A DNA stretch of 64,000 bases from Micrasema longulum (GCA_022494885.1 JAGVSM010001449.1:1-64000), one strand, 5' to 3'. Shown: positions 21,076 through 32,512, counted from the stretch's first letter. Numbers and translations: made by a program. The notes: generated by a model from the sequence alone, not told the origin.

Positions 21076-21079
21076 TTGA

Positions 21080-21900
21080 TTGTGATTCTTTATAGTTAAT
21101 CTATGTATTGCAGGGGTGAACCATGTACAGAAGCGATTATGCGCAGCTTACCATTATATTTGACTAATGTTTAACTGTAACTTTATTTACAGAAAAACAA
21201 ATAAATAATAACTTTTTTTTAAAGTCATTTGCACCATTCGTATTTTTATCCTAATATAAATTTTAATATTAATAAAGCGGGCCCAGCGCCTGAGGTGAGC
21301 TAAGAAACTAGCCGATTATTTCAGCTTATTTTTTCATACAAATAAGTATACTATATTTTGATTGTATTAACCCCAGTGCGGGTTTTTTATCCTAGATTAA
21401 ACTTGCAGATTACACCATTTTTTTGAAGATTCTTGATTTGGAAAACAGTATTTCAAACATTATTTCTTAAAGGCTATTTCCTTTGAGATGGTACTTTTGA
21501 CATAAGACCATAATTACTTTTATGCGACATATTGCAGGACATATGGCGCTCGACGCGGCCGTTTTTAGCACTATTAATTTCTAGAACAATTCGGCCAGTT
21601 GACATTTCAATTGAATACCTAAAATCAACTGAATTCATGATGGTATTTTTTATTCATTTTAAATGAGTTATGTATTAAATTAATGAATAATATGTCTTTA
21701 TAATATAATATATCATGAAATTACGTCTTTTGAGTCTATATAACGGATGAGAGTTGATGTATCACACAGAACCACAGAAAAATATAAATTTATAGAATAC
21801 ATTACTTACATTTTATTATGTATCTTTTATGTAGGTACAAATATATGATGTTTTTTTATAGCTTACCTGTAAATAAAATCACCATTCGCCACTGATGTAT
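21080..21900. other. No recognisable feature
   Basis: AT-rich with a short GC-rich patch at 21278-21300. Nothing could be assigned. Confidence 0.4.
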
Positions 21901-21904
21901 TGGA

Positions 21905-22190
21905 ATATTGAACTTATAGTCTTAGAAATGTTCTCTGTTTCGATTTAAGGAGTTTAACGTGTATTTTATAATACGGAGACCATATTTGAGTACAGTACTC
22001 CACTTTACTACGAACAAACGCAGTATAAAGAGTTTTAAGAGTTTCTATACTTTCGAAGTCTTTGGACATTCTCAGAACAAAATCTAGCATTCTCATTCCT
22101 TCATCTCTGATATTTGAAATATGTTTACGGAAGTTCAGTTGTTCGTTAAAAGTAACTTCAAAATCACGAATTATTTTTACTGATATTAAA
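21905..22190 (-). mobile_element. Jockey/CR1-like LINE RT fragment
   Basis: The minus strand reads VKIIRDFEVTFNEQLNFRKH, MRMLDFVLRMSKDFES and LKTLYTAFVRSKVEYCTQIW followed by SPYYKI. This is the C-terminal third of a jockey/CR1 reverse transcriptase, uninterrupted for about 95 codons and broken outside. Confidence 0.75.
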
Positions 22191-22194
22191 ACAT

Positions 22195-22315
22195 CATTAT
22201 GCAGCGGTGCATAGGACAGTGCATTATTGGCATCTCAATTGCAGAATATCTTGATCATTTTTATTACATGGAAGTATTACATAAGGTGATCAATAGGGTG
22301 GTCCTAAAAACTGGC
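22195..22315 (-). mobile_element. SINE-A 3' half
   Basis: The complement shows GATCACCTTATG, AAATGATCAAGATATTCTGC and CACTGTCCTATGCACCGC, the standard SINE-A end. Confidence 0.55.
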
Positions 22316-22319
22316 ATTT

Positions 22320-23325
22320 AAGATCTACCCAGGGCACCCTCACATTTTATTCTATGATATAACAAAATACTCGAAATAATTTCAGATTTTAAAAAAAGGT
22401 TTAGGGGTCACTACCGAGCTTTGAACATTAAAAAAATTGAAGATTTTGTGTTTTTTTTTTCAATTAAATTTAGTTTGTTTTATTCAGTAAACACAGTCCT
22501 ACATAATTAAATTAATATTAACTACAAACATTTTCAAGATTTCCTTCAAATTATATTACCCTGGTAAACACCTTAATCGTATAAAATTATTGTTTAAGCT
22601 ACTAAAGTAGATCGGTACAATATCCTAGATACTTTGCTATTCAATTAATAACTTTTAAAAAATATATATTATTTGAAATTATAGTTCCTGTAAATATAAT
22701 TTACATGTTTCTCTAACATTATTTTCTTTGCAATGGGTCTTAATTAATAAAAAGCATTGAAATATTTCAAATAAATATGAAAAAGTATGTGAATTAGGAG
22801 TGAAAAAATAAAACAAAGTAATTAATTGAAATGCTTGTAGACCATTGAACCCAGTGCTACTTTATAGGATGTCAGTGGTGGACCAATCACAAGCTCCATT
22901 TGCGTTCATTATGGTGATTGACAGTTCCAATTAACGTTATGATCTGCGGGACCTCCCATCTCAAGAGACGAGACAAACAAAGTAGAGGACGAGTGTTTAA
23001 TTAATTTCATTTCCTACGGACGCCATCTTCCATAAAGGCTGCCTCCACTATTATCTAAAAATGGGCAAGAAAAAATATTCAATAAATCCTGGAAATTACT
23101 TATTAAAAATTATAATTTAACTGTCTCCTTAGTAATATTTTGTTGTACTGACATAATATTATAAGAACGTGGGATGACTAAATAAACATTTAAATTTAAA
23201 TATCCAAAAATATAGGTACAGATATAGAACATTAGATACTTAGAGTCAAATATTAATAAATGAATGAAGTAGAATGGACATGGGTGCTTTAAACTTAATT
23301 ACCATCATCATCAAACCCTTATCCA
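22320..23325. other. No recognisable feature
   Basis: Mostly AT-rich. A moderately GC-rich, apparently single-copy block at 22850-23060 contains two CCAATC/GATTGAC-like motifs and could be functional non-coding DNA, but nothing proves it. Confidence 0.35.
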
Positions 23326-23333
23326 CACCTGGG

Positions 23334-23465
23334 CCCCGATTACAATGGGAAGTTAACATTTATCTTCAATTTTATCTACAAAGTTAAATGAAGTTTTTTG
23401 CAAGAAAAGGAGAATACGCATAATTTTTTTTTTACAAATATGTTTAATTATAGGTTACCGACGAA
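23334..23465 (+). mobile_element. MITE copy, left half only
   Basis: Starts GGGCCCCGATTACAATGGGA and follows the 16477 element to TTAATTATAGGTTACC, then stops. The right inverted repeat is missing. Confidence 0.65.
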
Positions 23466-23499
23466 GATGATAATAATAATAATATTTAGCTGATTTATA

Positions 23500-23830
23500 T
23501 AAATTTCATAACTAACATTAAAGTCCGAGAACGGACGCAGCAGCCTCCTATAACGAGTTTCTTGAGGATCGGCGGTGGTCCTGGCTTGGACACGTGTGCG
23601 CATGCCTCAGGAGATCCTAAACCCAAGTTGCCTCTTCTTTAAACTTGCGGGACCACGCCGTCCTGGAAGGGCGTCAATGACGATCTTTAGACTTTATTCG
23701 GCGGAATTAAGGGGCGCTGGATTGACATAGGAAAAAGCGAGAGTGCTGGCTGGCGATAGGGTCTCCTGGAGGCAACTGGTAATGTCCACGTGGTCCATTT
23801 AGGAGTGGATGTGGAAAAAAAAGAAAGAAT
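23500..23830 (+). mobile_element. GHVLRMP-type LINE, C-terminal fragment
   Basis: Follows the copy at 38851-39350 from TTTCATAACTAACATTAAAG through RRWSWLGHV, the CCGTCCTGGAAGGGCGTC block and GGAGTGGATGTGGAAAA, with an A/G-rich tail. It is heavily frameshifted. Confidence 0.65.
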
Positions 23831-23834
23831 AAGA

Positions 23835-24852
23835 TTTATATACCGCCATTTTTGTGAAAAATCACCCCAAGGGCGCTTTACACTTGTATACCTAAACTTA
23901 CATTCTAACTAAACTAAAGTGATATATTATATTTTCAGATTTAAAATTGAGGGTATGATAGTCTAAAGAAGTGAAGAAGATGTTGTGAGAATATTTTTTT
24001 ACTCCCGTAATAAGCCGTGCTGCTGCATTGAAAACAGATTGAAGTTTATTAGTTTAATATTTTGGGAGATTTGCGTATATTCTATTACAGTAATCTAGAC
24101 GCGAAACGACATAAGAATTTACTAGAGCTTTAGTTGTATCTATAGGAATATTTATCCGCACGGATTTGATCTGAGGAGGATCTGGGAGGATCTGGGGGAT
24201 AGAAGAAACCAGCACTTACCGTTTTATTGACCTGAGAATGAAAAAAAAGATCTGAGTCTAAATGAACACCCAGTAGTTTAACATTTATACTAGGGGTAAG
24301 ATCACAACCTGTGATTGAAATTGGAGATCGGTCTAAAAGGTGTTGCCGCTTTTTGTCGCTGTCAATAGAAGCTCAGTTTAAGATGGATTGAGTTTGAGTC
24401 TGTTTGATGACATCCAGTTGTTAACGGTTTGGATGCATCGAGACGCGCGATTTTTTCAACTGTTTATATCTTGAGGAGAGCAGTAAAAATAGATTTGTTG
24501 GTTATCCGCATAACAGTGAGAAAGTAATTCGAATGAGTGAATAATTTTGGACACATCATTAATGAACAGTGTGAAGAGCATTGGACCAAGCACGGAACCT
24601 TGTGGGACGCCAGATTTAAGAAGGGTAAATGAAGACTTTTACCCGCAACTTGAACTGATTGCGTTTGCTCTGAAAGATAAGATTGGATCCATGCCTTAGT
24701 GAGCCCAGAAATTCCAAAAGTGACTTCTAATCTTTCTATAAGAAAACTATGGTCAATTGTGTCAAATGCAGTACTCATGTCCAGGAGAGCAAGTATCGTT
24801 AGTTTTCCAGACCTATTTTGTAGAGTTATATCTGATCTGATAATCTTCAACT
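23835..24852 (-). mobile_element. L2/CR1-like LINE with partial RT domain
   Basis: The minus strand begins within the RT domain: LLDMSTAFDTIDHSFL (the D-x3-AFDT-x2-H block) and FGISGLTKAWIQSYLSEQTQ, then a broken 'VPQGSVLGP'-like stretch. Further on it reads VNSYVVSRLDYCNRIYANLP and QSVFNAAARLITGVKK. The 3' UTR ends with AAGCGCCCTTGGGGTGATTT near 23860. It matches the plus copy at 39420. The YADD-type box is not intact, and many indels show it is dead. Confidence 0.8.
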
Positions 24853-25045
24853 TAAACTAGCCAATTACAAGGAATAAGCCCTGTAAATGCCTAGACTCCC
24901 ATACTCCCTTATCAACAAAGTTTTCCCTCTCTGTTGCAACAAATTTTAATATGAACAACTCCCTAGGGAGAAAATCCAGCCAGTCCGCAAGCATTTGGAC
25001 ATACTCAAAACATTGTTGACTTATATAATATCACTGACATTTATT
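24853..25045 (+). repeat. Unit S, right part
   Basis: Reads CCAATTACAAGGAATAAGCC, ATGCCTAGACTCCCATA and AACTCCCTAGGGAG and ends in the conserved CATACTCAAAACATTGTTGA. Confidence 0.7.
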
Positions 25046-25505
25046 ACGTTTTTGAAAATCAATCATACAATTCAATAACACATATAATAACATATTAACA
25101 TAAATAGATTATTAAAACATTTTAATGCAATAATTCATTAATGAACTTGCGTAAATATATTTAGTACGAGTTAAATATTACTTATTACTAGATTACTATG
25201 CACAATGTTATTAATAATTCCTTTCATTATATGCATATTAAAGACATATTACTCTGTTCATATTATACAAGTAATTTACCAAAAAACTTTAACAAGCCTC
25301 AGATGTAAATACCCATTGGATAATTTATTCTAAGTGTGTTTAGAATCATGAAAAATGATGGTAATCTGTCAGTTAGTAGTTATCATAATATGTCCTTACC
25401 GACTTTCATATTCTAAGACTAATTAATTTTACTCTGTAGCCTTCAAAATATTAGAAAATCTCCACTTAACGACTTCAGACCTTCTGGTTTATATTTTTTT
25501 AGATT
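25046..25505. other. No recognisable feature
   Basis: AT-rich spacer. Confidence 0.4.
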
Positions 25506-25519
25506 ATATATATATGTGT

Positions 25520-25592
25520 ACATGTTTGGATAATTTATAAAGCGCCATTTTTGTGAAAATCACCTCAAGGGCGCTGTACAATAAATCAATAT
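25520..25592 (-). mobile_element. L2/CR1-like LINE, last ~60 bases
   Basis: AAAGCGCCATTTTTGTGAAA and CACCTCAAGGGCGCTGTACA equal the 3' terminus of the L2-like family. Nothing upstream is kept. Confidence 0.6.
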
Positions 25593-25594
25593 CC

Positions 25595-25910
25595 CAGAAC
25601 GTCTTGCAGTTACAGAGCGCACGGATGGTTGAGATTCTAGCTCCTCGTCTCCAATTCTGAGATATAACAATTATGATACATAGGGGCTAGATTACAGCAC
25701 GTCTTGGAGCTACAGAGCGCATGGACAGTAAGAAATCTAGCCCCTATTTACATTTTTTTTATTTTTTTTTATTTGACAATGAAGTTAAGAGTTTGAGTGA
25801 TATTTTAAAAAACGAAATAAAAAACAAATTTATAAAAATAGAAGTTAGATTGCAAAAAGTCTTGCAGCTACAAAACGCATCGGCGAGTGGAATTTCAGCT
25901 ACATAAGAAT
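25595..25910 (+). repeat. Three spaced copies of the CTTGCAGCTACAGAGCGC motif
   Basis: Copies at about 25596-25640, 25685-25745 and 25850-25905. The middle one is bounded by GGGGCTAGATT and its complement AATCTAGCCCC, forming a 65-bp foldback. The minus-strand cluster at 4535-4835 has the same spacing style. Confidence 0.55.
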
Positions 25911-25919
25911 GATTTTAAA

Positions 25920-26875
25920 CAGTTTACAATTTTTAAAAATCACAATAATAATACATCAAACAAAGAACTAGTTAGTATGGCAATTAATTGAACATGTAAC
26001 AGCACAAAAAACCATGTTATATTGATGAAATCATATCATTTTTAAGTAAGTATAAATAAACTAATTCTAATTTTATTAAAACTAGACTCAGTATGATATA
26101 GTTTATATTTAACTAATAATTATTATTTAATTCACACTTGTAGTTATTTATTCATTTAAAATTAAGTACTATTAGGTTTCTTAATCATGGTAGTTCAATA
26201 TTGGTACAGAACTATTTATAATTTCAAGCACAAAAATATCCACCTTGGAACAGGCTGAGCCTTAACTAGAACTGTGAACTATACTTAAAGACACTCCATA
26301 TTAATGTTTGTTGAAATGTTCTGTTGGTATGTAAGATTCCCTGGTGATAAATATGTTTAAAGGTATATGCAATAAATTTATGAATAAATAAATTATAAAT
26401 AAATTATAAATAAATTGTTAAACTTAAATTATGCTGATTAATAAACAATACATTTTAAAAGTTGTGAAGACAAAGATCTGTGAAAATCATATTTTCAAAA
26501 ACAGTTCTTTGACTGTGTTTAATCTTTAATTAATTATGATTAATATCCTCCGAAAAACTTTTCATGGTGATGGTAAAAATATTCTTCAAACAAATTTAAT
26601 ATTTACGAAGAAAAGTTTATGATTGAAATAACTTATCCTATTGTGGTTATTTAAAATAGATTTATTACTTATGGGACAATTTTAAGAAAAAAAGCTACAG
26701 TATGGGTTCTGAAGAAAAACCGAACACGGTTTGAAACTGATGAACATCAAAACGCACCTAAAAATATTTAAAAATTAATACGACAAAAATACAACACGTT
26801 ATGAATGTTTCTAAATAAACAAACACTGTGTGTTTATGATAATGATGGCATACTCTTTTTTTTTCTTTGAAAATT
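25920..26875. other. AT-rich spacer with low-complexity AAATAAATTATA
   Basis: The tract at 26370-26420 is an ATAAATT tandem. The rest has no assignable feature. Confidence 0.45.
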
Positions 26876-26879
26876 TATT

Positions 26880-27600
26880 TATTTACCTTTACGGATTATT
26901 ACATTCATTTTACAAAAATATTTTTTTTTTTTTATACTGTGTTGATAATAATATTTTTTACATGTTTTGAGAAGTTTGTCTGAGTCTTTTGTTTAGTTTT
27001 GTCTGGTAGTTTATTGTATAAGTTCAGTCCCTGGTTTATTAGTCTCGACTGTCCTTGTCTCGTTTTAGAAGGTTGTTTCTGATATTTTTCTGATATTCTC
27101 GTATTGTGTCCATGTTTACTACAATTTTTTCAAGTTTAAGTTCTTCGTCTACAAATACATCAGTGGGATATTTGTGAATAAATTTTAATGATTTTAGTTG
27201 AAAGAGTTCAGTTATATTTAATTGCTTCGTTTTTTTAAAGAGTTTTCTATTTGCTGTTAGATAGGGAAGGTCATATACTAACTTTAATATTTTATTTTGC
27301 TGTCTTTGTAGTCTGTTTATGTCATTTTGTCCAGTTCTTCATAGTAGTTGTATGGAACATATTAAAAATTTTAAAAAGGCTTCATACATTAGAATTTTTT
27401 CCGTTTTTGAAACAAAATGTTTGATTTTTAAAAAAATACTCGATAATGTCGCCACTTTGCTAATTAAATTGTTCATACGAATTTTCCATGTCAATTGGAT
27501 GTCTGTTGTTAGTCCTAAGTATTTAACGTGTTCAATTTCAGTAAGTCGTTCATCATTTATGTGAAAATGTATTTTATGATATTTTTTTCTAGATTCAAAA
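26880..27600 (-). mobile_element. Jockey-like LINE, post-RT region
   Basis: The minus strand reads FHINDERLTEIEHVKYLGL near 27500-27560 (the YLG box after the RT palm) and then WKIRMNNLISKVATLSSIFL. Further on it reads QQNKILKLVYDLPYLTANRK, KQLNITELFQLKSLKFIHKY and EEYL-like phrases down to about 27000. The UTR and tail reach 26880. One stop interrupts it near 27345. It is related to, but diverged from, the copy at 42414. Confidence 0.75.
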
Positions 27601-27693
27601 TGAAATCAAAAAAAAAAACAAGAAATTTAGAAACCGTACTTCAAAATTATTACACTCGTACAAAAATGTGAATACTATATTTTTTATATTAAA

Positions 27694-27868
27694 ATAAAAT
27701 AAATAAAACAACTTTGTTTTTATCCACTAATTTTTATTTTTCACCGACCGGTTTCAAAGCAAATAAGCTTCTTCGTCAAGGTTCAAGGAAGAAGCTTGTT
27801 TGCTTTGAAACTGGTGGGTGAAAAATAAAAATTAGTGGTTAAAAACAAAGTTGTTTTATTTATTTTAT
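27694..27868. mobile_element. PLE terminal repeat, foldback (palindromic) copy
   Basis: Two arms of about 82 bp are reverse complements, with roughly 10 bp between them. Each arm contains GCTTTGAAACYGGTSGGTGA and an AT-rich end, as at the 3' end of the PLE copy at 55930-56020. PLE terminal repeats are known to occur in inverted arrangement. Confidence 0.75.
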
Positions 27869-27872
27869 CATA

Positions 27873-28079
27873 ATGAATAACCACAAAGATAGTGCTTCAA
27901 ATATAAACTTTATGCTATATTTTTTATCTGGGTATGAAGGAGTTGGTAAATTAATGCTCGTAAGTAATATCATTGGCTGTTATTACACGGGTCAGGTAAT
28001 TAGACTAGAGGTAATTGATGAATTCGGTACAAAAAGTCATTACTATAGTTACAACATGTATGTAGAACATGACCAGTAG
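27873..28079 (+). other. Unassigned 68-codon ORF between two foldbacks
   Basis: The frame starts at the edge of one PLE foldback and ends before the next (28309). Its peptide includes YFLSGYEGVGKLMLVSN and YYTGQVIRLEVIDEFGTKSH. No family is recognised and chance is possible; the rest of the interval, to 28308, shows nothing. Confidence 0.2.
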
Positions 28080-28308
28080 TCAATAATTGATTCTAAACAC
28101 TACGTGGTTCAAAGATCACCTTAATCATCATCAGATAAATAATTCATGCGGAAAACTTCACATTGTAAGTTTAAAATATAGACCGATTAAAAGCCATCTA
28201 GTTATACTGAAAAATATATTTGTTTCTTTGCCACGAACAAACATGAATATACATCGAACAATAAATACACACACTTCTAAATACCGTTTAATGATCGTAA
28301 TTATTTTT

Positions 28309-28680
28309 TATAATTAGAAATCAAACACTGATTTGAGTCTACTGAACACTTTATTTTATTTTTACAAATATAAACATATAAAATAAAAACTTCGTGACAA
28401 TTGTTTCGCCTTATTAGGGCATTTTCAAACGAATGTGAAGATTATTTGGATTGAATGTCCTTATATAGTTATATAATTCAAGGTACTTAAGTATAAAATA
28501 AAAATAATCTTATGAACTATAGCATGTACATTAATCATAATTGAGGGAAAAACCGATGGTTAAGGGAGAGGCTAAGTTTTTAATAGGTAATCACGAAGTT
28601 TTTATTTTTATATGTTTATATTTGTAAAAATAAAATAAAGTGTTCAGTAGACTCCAATCAGTGTTTGATTTCTAATTATA
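28309..28680. mobile_element. PLE terminal repeats as a 372-bp inverted pair
   Basis: The arms 28309-28397 and 28591-28680 are about 97 percent identical when inverted. The spacer is about 193 bp. Inside the left arm edge, the complement reads GAAAATGCCCTAATAAGGCG followed by AAAC, matching the foldback at 51934. Confidence 0.75.
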
Positions 28681-28689
28681 AGTTTAAAT

Positions 28690-29645
28690 ATGGAGTTCTA
28701 CAAAATAAACACCAAATCAATCAATCGTAATTATTCGTTACCAATCAGATTATTTGAAAATATACATATCGTAGTGAAAAATCACGCGTTAAATAAAAAT
28801 CTATAAATTTATTCCTGTATAAATTTAGATATTTTTTTTCTTTTTAAAAATATTTTCCGATTTCATAATATTTTTACCACCTGGTATAAAACGAAATTTT
28901 ATGACTTCGTCTTCTTTCTTAATGAGTCTGATCATTACTTTTCCCCTGATATTATGATTGTTCAAGTTGACATTCATTTTTGTTTCTGAAATTCTGTGTT
29001 TTTTAGAATCAATAATAATGATAATTGATGTATTACAACATTGACGGAGAACATCTTTGAGTAGGTATGTACATATGCAAGTATTTAAAAAAAACTTTTT
29101 AAATATTTTATTCACGTTATATTTGTGTAACATTTATTGAGACACAAGTCCCAACTCCATGGAACTAAAGTCTGGTGTTGAGTTGGCACGAATAAATGTA
29201 CAATACTTTAACAACATACACATCACCATGTATATTATACAGAACAAAAACTATATTAAAAAATACATGGCATATCAACATACATAATAATATAAAAGGG
29301 TAATAGAACAAAAATTTTTCTTTCATTTAAAATAAGTAAATAATAATGACAAATAATTGAAATTTACGATTTTTAAACACACGTTTTTCTTAGTTTCTCA
29401 ATTTCATATTAGTAAAATCATATTTTATTTTTTATATTTTGTATCTTCTTAATTATTGCGTGATAAACATACACATGTACACCTTCATACCGTTTTACCA
29501 CCCACTCACCCTTACACGCTCGCCATCACAGCCAATGTCATTAACATATTTTTTTGAATCTAAAGAAATCGATTTATGTAAAAACAAAAATGCAAATAAA
29601 TATATTGGATTCAGGAAACATATGGTACAATTTAAAAGTTTGAGA
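28690..29645. other. No firm feature
   Basis: The minus strand has a 102-codon frame at 28825-29133 rich in Lys, Asn and Ile, which fits AT-rich chance sequence. No motif is recognised. Confidence 0.35.
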
Positions 29646-29649
29646 TCAT

Positions 29650-29740
29650 GAAAATAATACTTCATTCTAATGGACCACTCAAGTTTCCATATTATATAAC
29701 ATGCTAAGGTTATCTATGAAATGTTTTTATAATTTCAAAT
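29650..29740 (-). repeat. LINE 3' UTR-like repeat, inverted relative to 11205-11275
   Basis: TTCTAATGGACCACTCAAGT and CCATATTATATAACATG match the complement of the block near 11220-11265. Confidence 0.4.
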
Positions 29741-29789
29741 ACAAAAATAATATTTTTAAAAAAGAAAACAAAACTGAAAGTAATTAAAA

Positions 29790-29850
29790 GATAACATTAA
29801 AAAATAAAATAAAAGATAAATAAAAGATAAATAAAAGATATAATAGAAAA
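29790..29850. repeat. (AAAAGATAAAT)n tandem
   Basis: At least four imperfect units of AAAAGATAAAT. Confidence 0.85.
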
Positions 29851-29884
29851 CACGCTCAAAGTATTCGGTAATTACAATTTTTGT

Positions 29885-30003
29885 ATTTCATGTGATTCTG
29901 TGGATATATGTCATTAGTTTTGTTCTCTGTATATTTTTTGAACCTGTATTACTGTGGATATCCCCAATAACTAAAAAAAATATTTAAAAAATAAAACATA
30001 AAT
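29885..30003 (+). mobile_element. Jockey-like LINE, UTR end
   Basis: GTGGATATATGTCATTAGTT to GATATCCCCAATAACTAAAA matches the UTR end of the LINE at 8520-8640. Confidence 0.6.
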
Positions 30004-30004
30004 A

Positions 30005-30355
30005 AATTTTAAAAGTAATGTCTTTCCCTTCGTCTAAGCATTACCACACAACTTGCCTTGTTATTTGAAAGATGTAAATTTAAAATCATTACAATATTCA
30101 ATTATGCTCGGGCAATTAACGTTTGCCGTGTCTAATTAACGGCGCACAATTAATCAAAAATTTCGACATCGGAACCTTGCACACGTATTACTCTGGGGAA
30201 TCAATCACGCCAAGTAAGATCATTCTCTTTCTGACTGACAGAAGGAAGGGTGGCTGTGCCGGTCCAAGAACATACGGGTCCAAATCAATTAAATTTATGC
30301 AAATTTATTACCTGAATGATATCTAACAAAAAAAATATCGATTATACGTGGATAT
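30005..30355. other. No recognisable feature
   Basis: A slightly GC-richer stretch at 30110-30300 has no repeat match. The 67-codon frame there has no motif. Confidence 0.35.
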
Positions 30356-30360
30356 GTTAT

Positions 30361-30670
30361 TTTAAAAATAAATATTGGCGTTTTTATAATTAACCCAAAC
30401 ATTTCAATTTCTGGACCATTTTCAACGAGTTGTATATAACTCACTTTTAGAAAATGGGAATCAAGTTCATTAATGTATATTTCTCGTACTTCTGTAGATA
30501 TCTGTCATTGGTTTCGTTCTCTGTATATTATGTTTATGATATTTTTTTACCTGTATTACTGTTGGTATCCCCAATAAATAAAATAACAGGATTTTAACCT
30601 CCTTTGACCTCCTCCTAGGACCTTTGATCTGTGAGTCCGCGACACTAGCCACGGAACCACAACCCGGTTC
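30361..30670 (-). mobile_element. SINE-B interrupted by a LINE 3' end
   Basis: The SINE-B body lies at 30361-30467 and its head (CCGGGTTGTGGTTCCGTGGC in complement) at 30600-30670. Between them, 30468-30589 is a plus-strand copy of the LINE UTR seen at 8520-8640, ending CCCCAATAAATAAAATAACA. Confidence 0.7.
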
Positions 30671-30679
30671 ATGATCGTA

Positions 30680-31425
30680 CTTATTACTTATTACGAGTGA
30701 AATTGCTTATGTTTTACTTTAATTATGTTTATTAGAATTTTGAATTAAACTTAGTAAAACAAAGTGAAATTATTCGTTAAACTTAATTTAATTTTTCGTC
30801 TTCGAATTCATTTTTATTGGACCAAAATAACATAAAAAGTAAACAAAATATTTAAGGCATTAAATTAGGACATCATATCAGGCCAGGAACCCTTGAGCTC
30901 AATATGATGAAGACATCTTTAATAGCATCTTTATCCATCTCTCCTGAAAAGTCCACAGTTTAAAATATTTTTAAAAAAATATTAGAAAGAAATACGAGTA
31001 TTAGTGGACATTTTCTGACAATAATTGAAATATGGTTTGCACAATAATAATAACAATATATGTTTTGTTTTGTTAAGGTTTACTGTTCAGTAAAAAAAAA
31101 AAAAATTATTTTGTAATTTTGAATATTCGCTAAAACGATCATTCCATTGGCCACGCCCCTAATACGCCACGATTTATGTTTATTTGTTCCTGGCCATTGA
31201 AATTTGTTTAGAACATTATTACAAATCTTGACTTCACAACAACCAAAGCCAAACACGTCGCGTTTTTCTAGTAACGTATTCTTATTGAATTTATTTTTTA
31301 CATTTATTTATGGAAAAATTTATCCACAATATCCATATTGATTTTGAAAATACAATTATTCAAAATCCATTTCATATATTTTTTTTCAGTATTCGTAGAA
31401 TATGATATTTCTATATTGCAGCCTG
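30680..31425. other. No recognisable feature
   Basis: AT-rich with a GC-richer patch (CCATTGGCCACGCCCCTAAT) near 31145. It has no coding or repeat assignment. Confidence 0.4.
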
Positions 31426-31429
31426 TCTG

Positions 31430-31612
31430 AATTATATTTGTCACAGAGAAGGTAAAAATACAAGTCTTATTCTTCATATACCGGACCAAGGACAATGAAA
31501 TATTGCTGTGTATAGTCACCTTTAAAACTAATGTGTTACATCGACCCCGATAGAAATCGAACACAGGCTTTCAAGCATGGTAGGCGAACGCGCCAACCGC
31601 TACACAACGAGT
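31430..31612 (-). mobile_element. SINE-A related, head preserved
   Basis: The complement has GTCCGACTCGTTGTGTAGCG, a box B (GTTCGATTTC, one mismatch) and part of the SINE-A body near 31440-31500. The head resembles the variant at 57597. Confidence 0.6.
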
Positions 31613-31614
31613 CG

Positions 31615-31880
31615 GACTTATTTCTACTCGATTTCGTATTTCCGAATTTTTACCCGATACAGCAAAGAAAATATTGCATGGGAAATTGAATTTTCGCCAT
31701 TTGTTTTCCAATTTATTTAGTCATTAAAGAGTTTAATATATTTTTCCATATTTTCTTTAAAAAGTTTCGAATTTAATGTTTTTTTAACGTCTGTTGCGAT
31801 TTGTAAATTAATGTATCCAAGCTGATTTTATATTGGCCGTACAGTGCCGTCTACCGGAATATGAAAAACGTTAAAAACGC
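31615..31880. other. No recognisable feature
   Basis: AT-rich spacer. Confidence 0.4.
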
Positions 31881-31883
31881 GGT

Positions 31884-32235
31884 ATGATCGATAATTCTGA
31901 GATTATGATGAGCATTGGTTTGTATGTTCCTGATAATTACCGAAGTCAGCGTCAATATAGATTGTTTCATATTCCGATATACAGGACCAACCTGCCTATG
32001 GTTATGCCTCAACAGGCCTTTTCAACGAAGGGCTATCGCTATGATGAACAACATCGCTCTGGATGATGATCTGTTCTGTGTATCCGAAAGGGTTTTCCGG
32101 AGCAGGATTCTCTACTTTGACATGAGTCTCTTTCATGTATTTTTTTCTTTTTTTATTATATGTACGACATGTACGAATTGAATTTTGTTTGTTGTGTATA
32201 TGTTTTATTTAAATAAATTAATTGAATTGAAAAAA
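31884..32235 (+). mobile_element. LINE ORF2 C-terminal fragment
   Basis: Reads SIGLYVPDNYRSQRQYRLFH, IPIYRTN and, after a frameshift, MMNNIALDDDLFCVSERVFR. This is the jockey/CR1-type end block. It closes with ATTTAAATAAATTAATTGAA. Confidence 0.6.
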
Positions 32236-32239
32236 AAAA

Positions 32240-32440
32240 CAAACCAAATAGACTCATATATTATACCCACAAACAGGCCATGCCTTTGTGGGATTTTTTA
32301 GTTTACTATTTTTACTGTAAATATATATCCATTGCTATGCAATTATCCTTTATTTTACTATATACATAAGAGGTAACTCTGTTTTACCTCTTATGTACAT
32401 TGTAAAAAAAAAACTTAAAAAAATAAATTAATAATTTACG
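32240..32440. other. Spacer with a perfect 13-bp hairpin
   Basis: ACATAAGAGGTAA (32364-32376) pairs perfectly with 32384-32396 across a 7-base loop. Otherwise featureless. Confidence 0.5.
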
Positions 32441-32442
32441 CT

Positions 32443-32512
32443 ATGACAGGGATCGAACCCAGCATTTCGTGCATAGTAGCCAAGCTTAATTGACCACCAC
32501 AAACAATTTTTT
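32443..32512 (-). repeat. tRNA-like SINE head
   Basis: The complement contains GGGTTCGATCCCTGTCATAG (box B) and a tRNA-like 5' part near 32490-32510. The 5' end is mutated and no body is recognised. Confidence 0.45.

Noticed and set aside
28825..29133. 102-codon minus frame as a protein gene
   Set aside because: Lys/Asn/Ile-rich, no motif, no supporting context; consistent with chance in AT-rich DNA.
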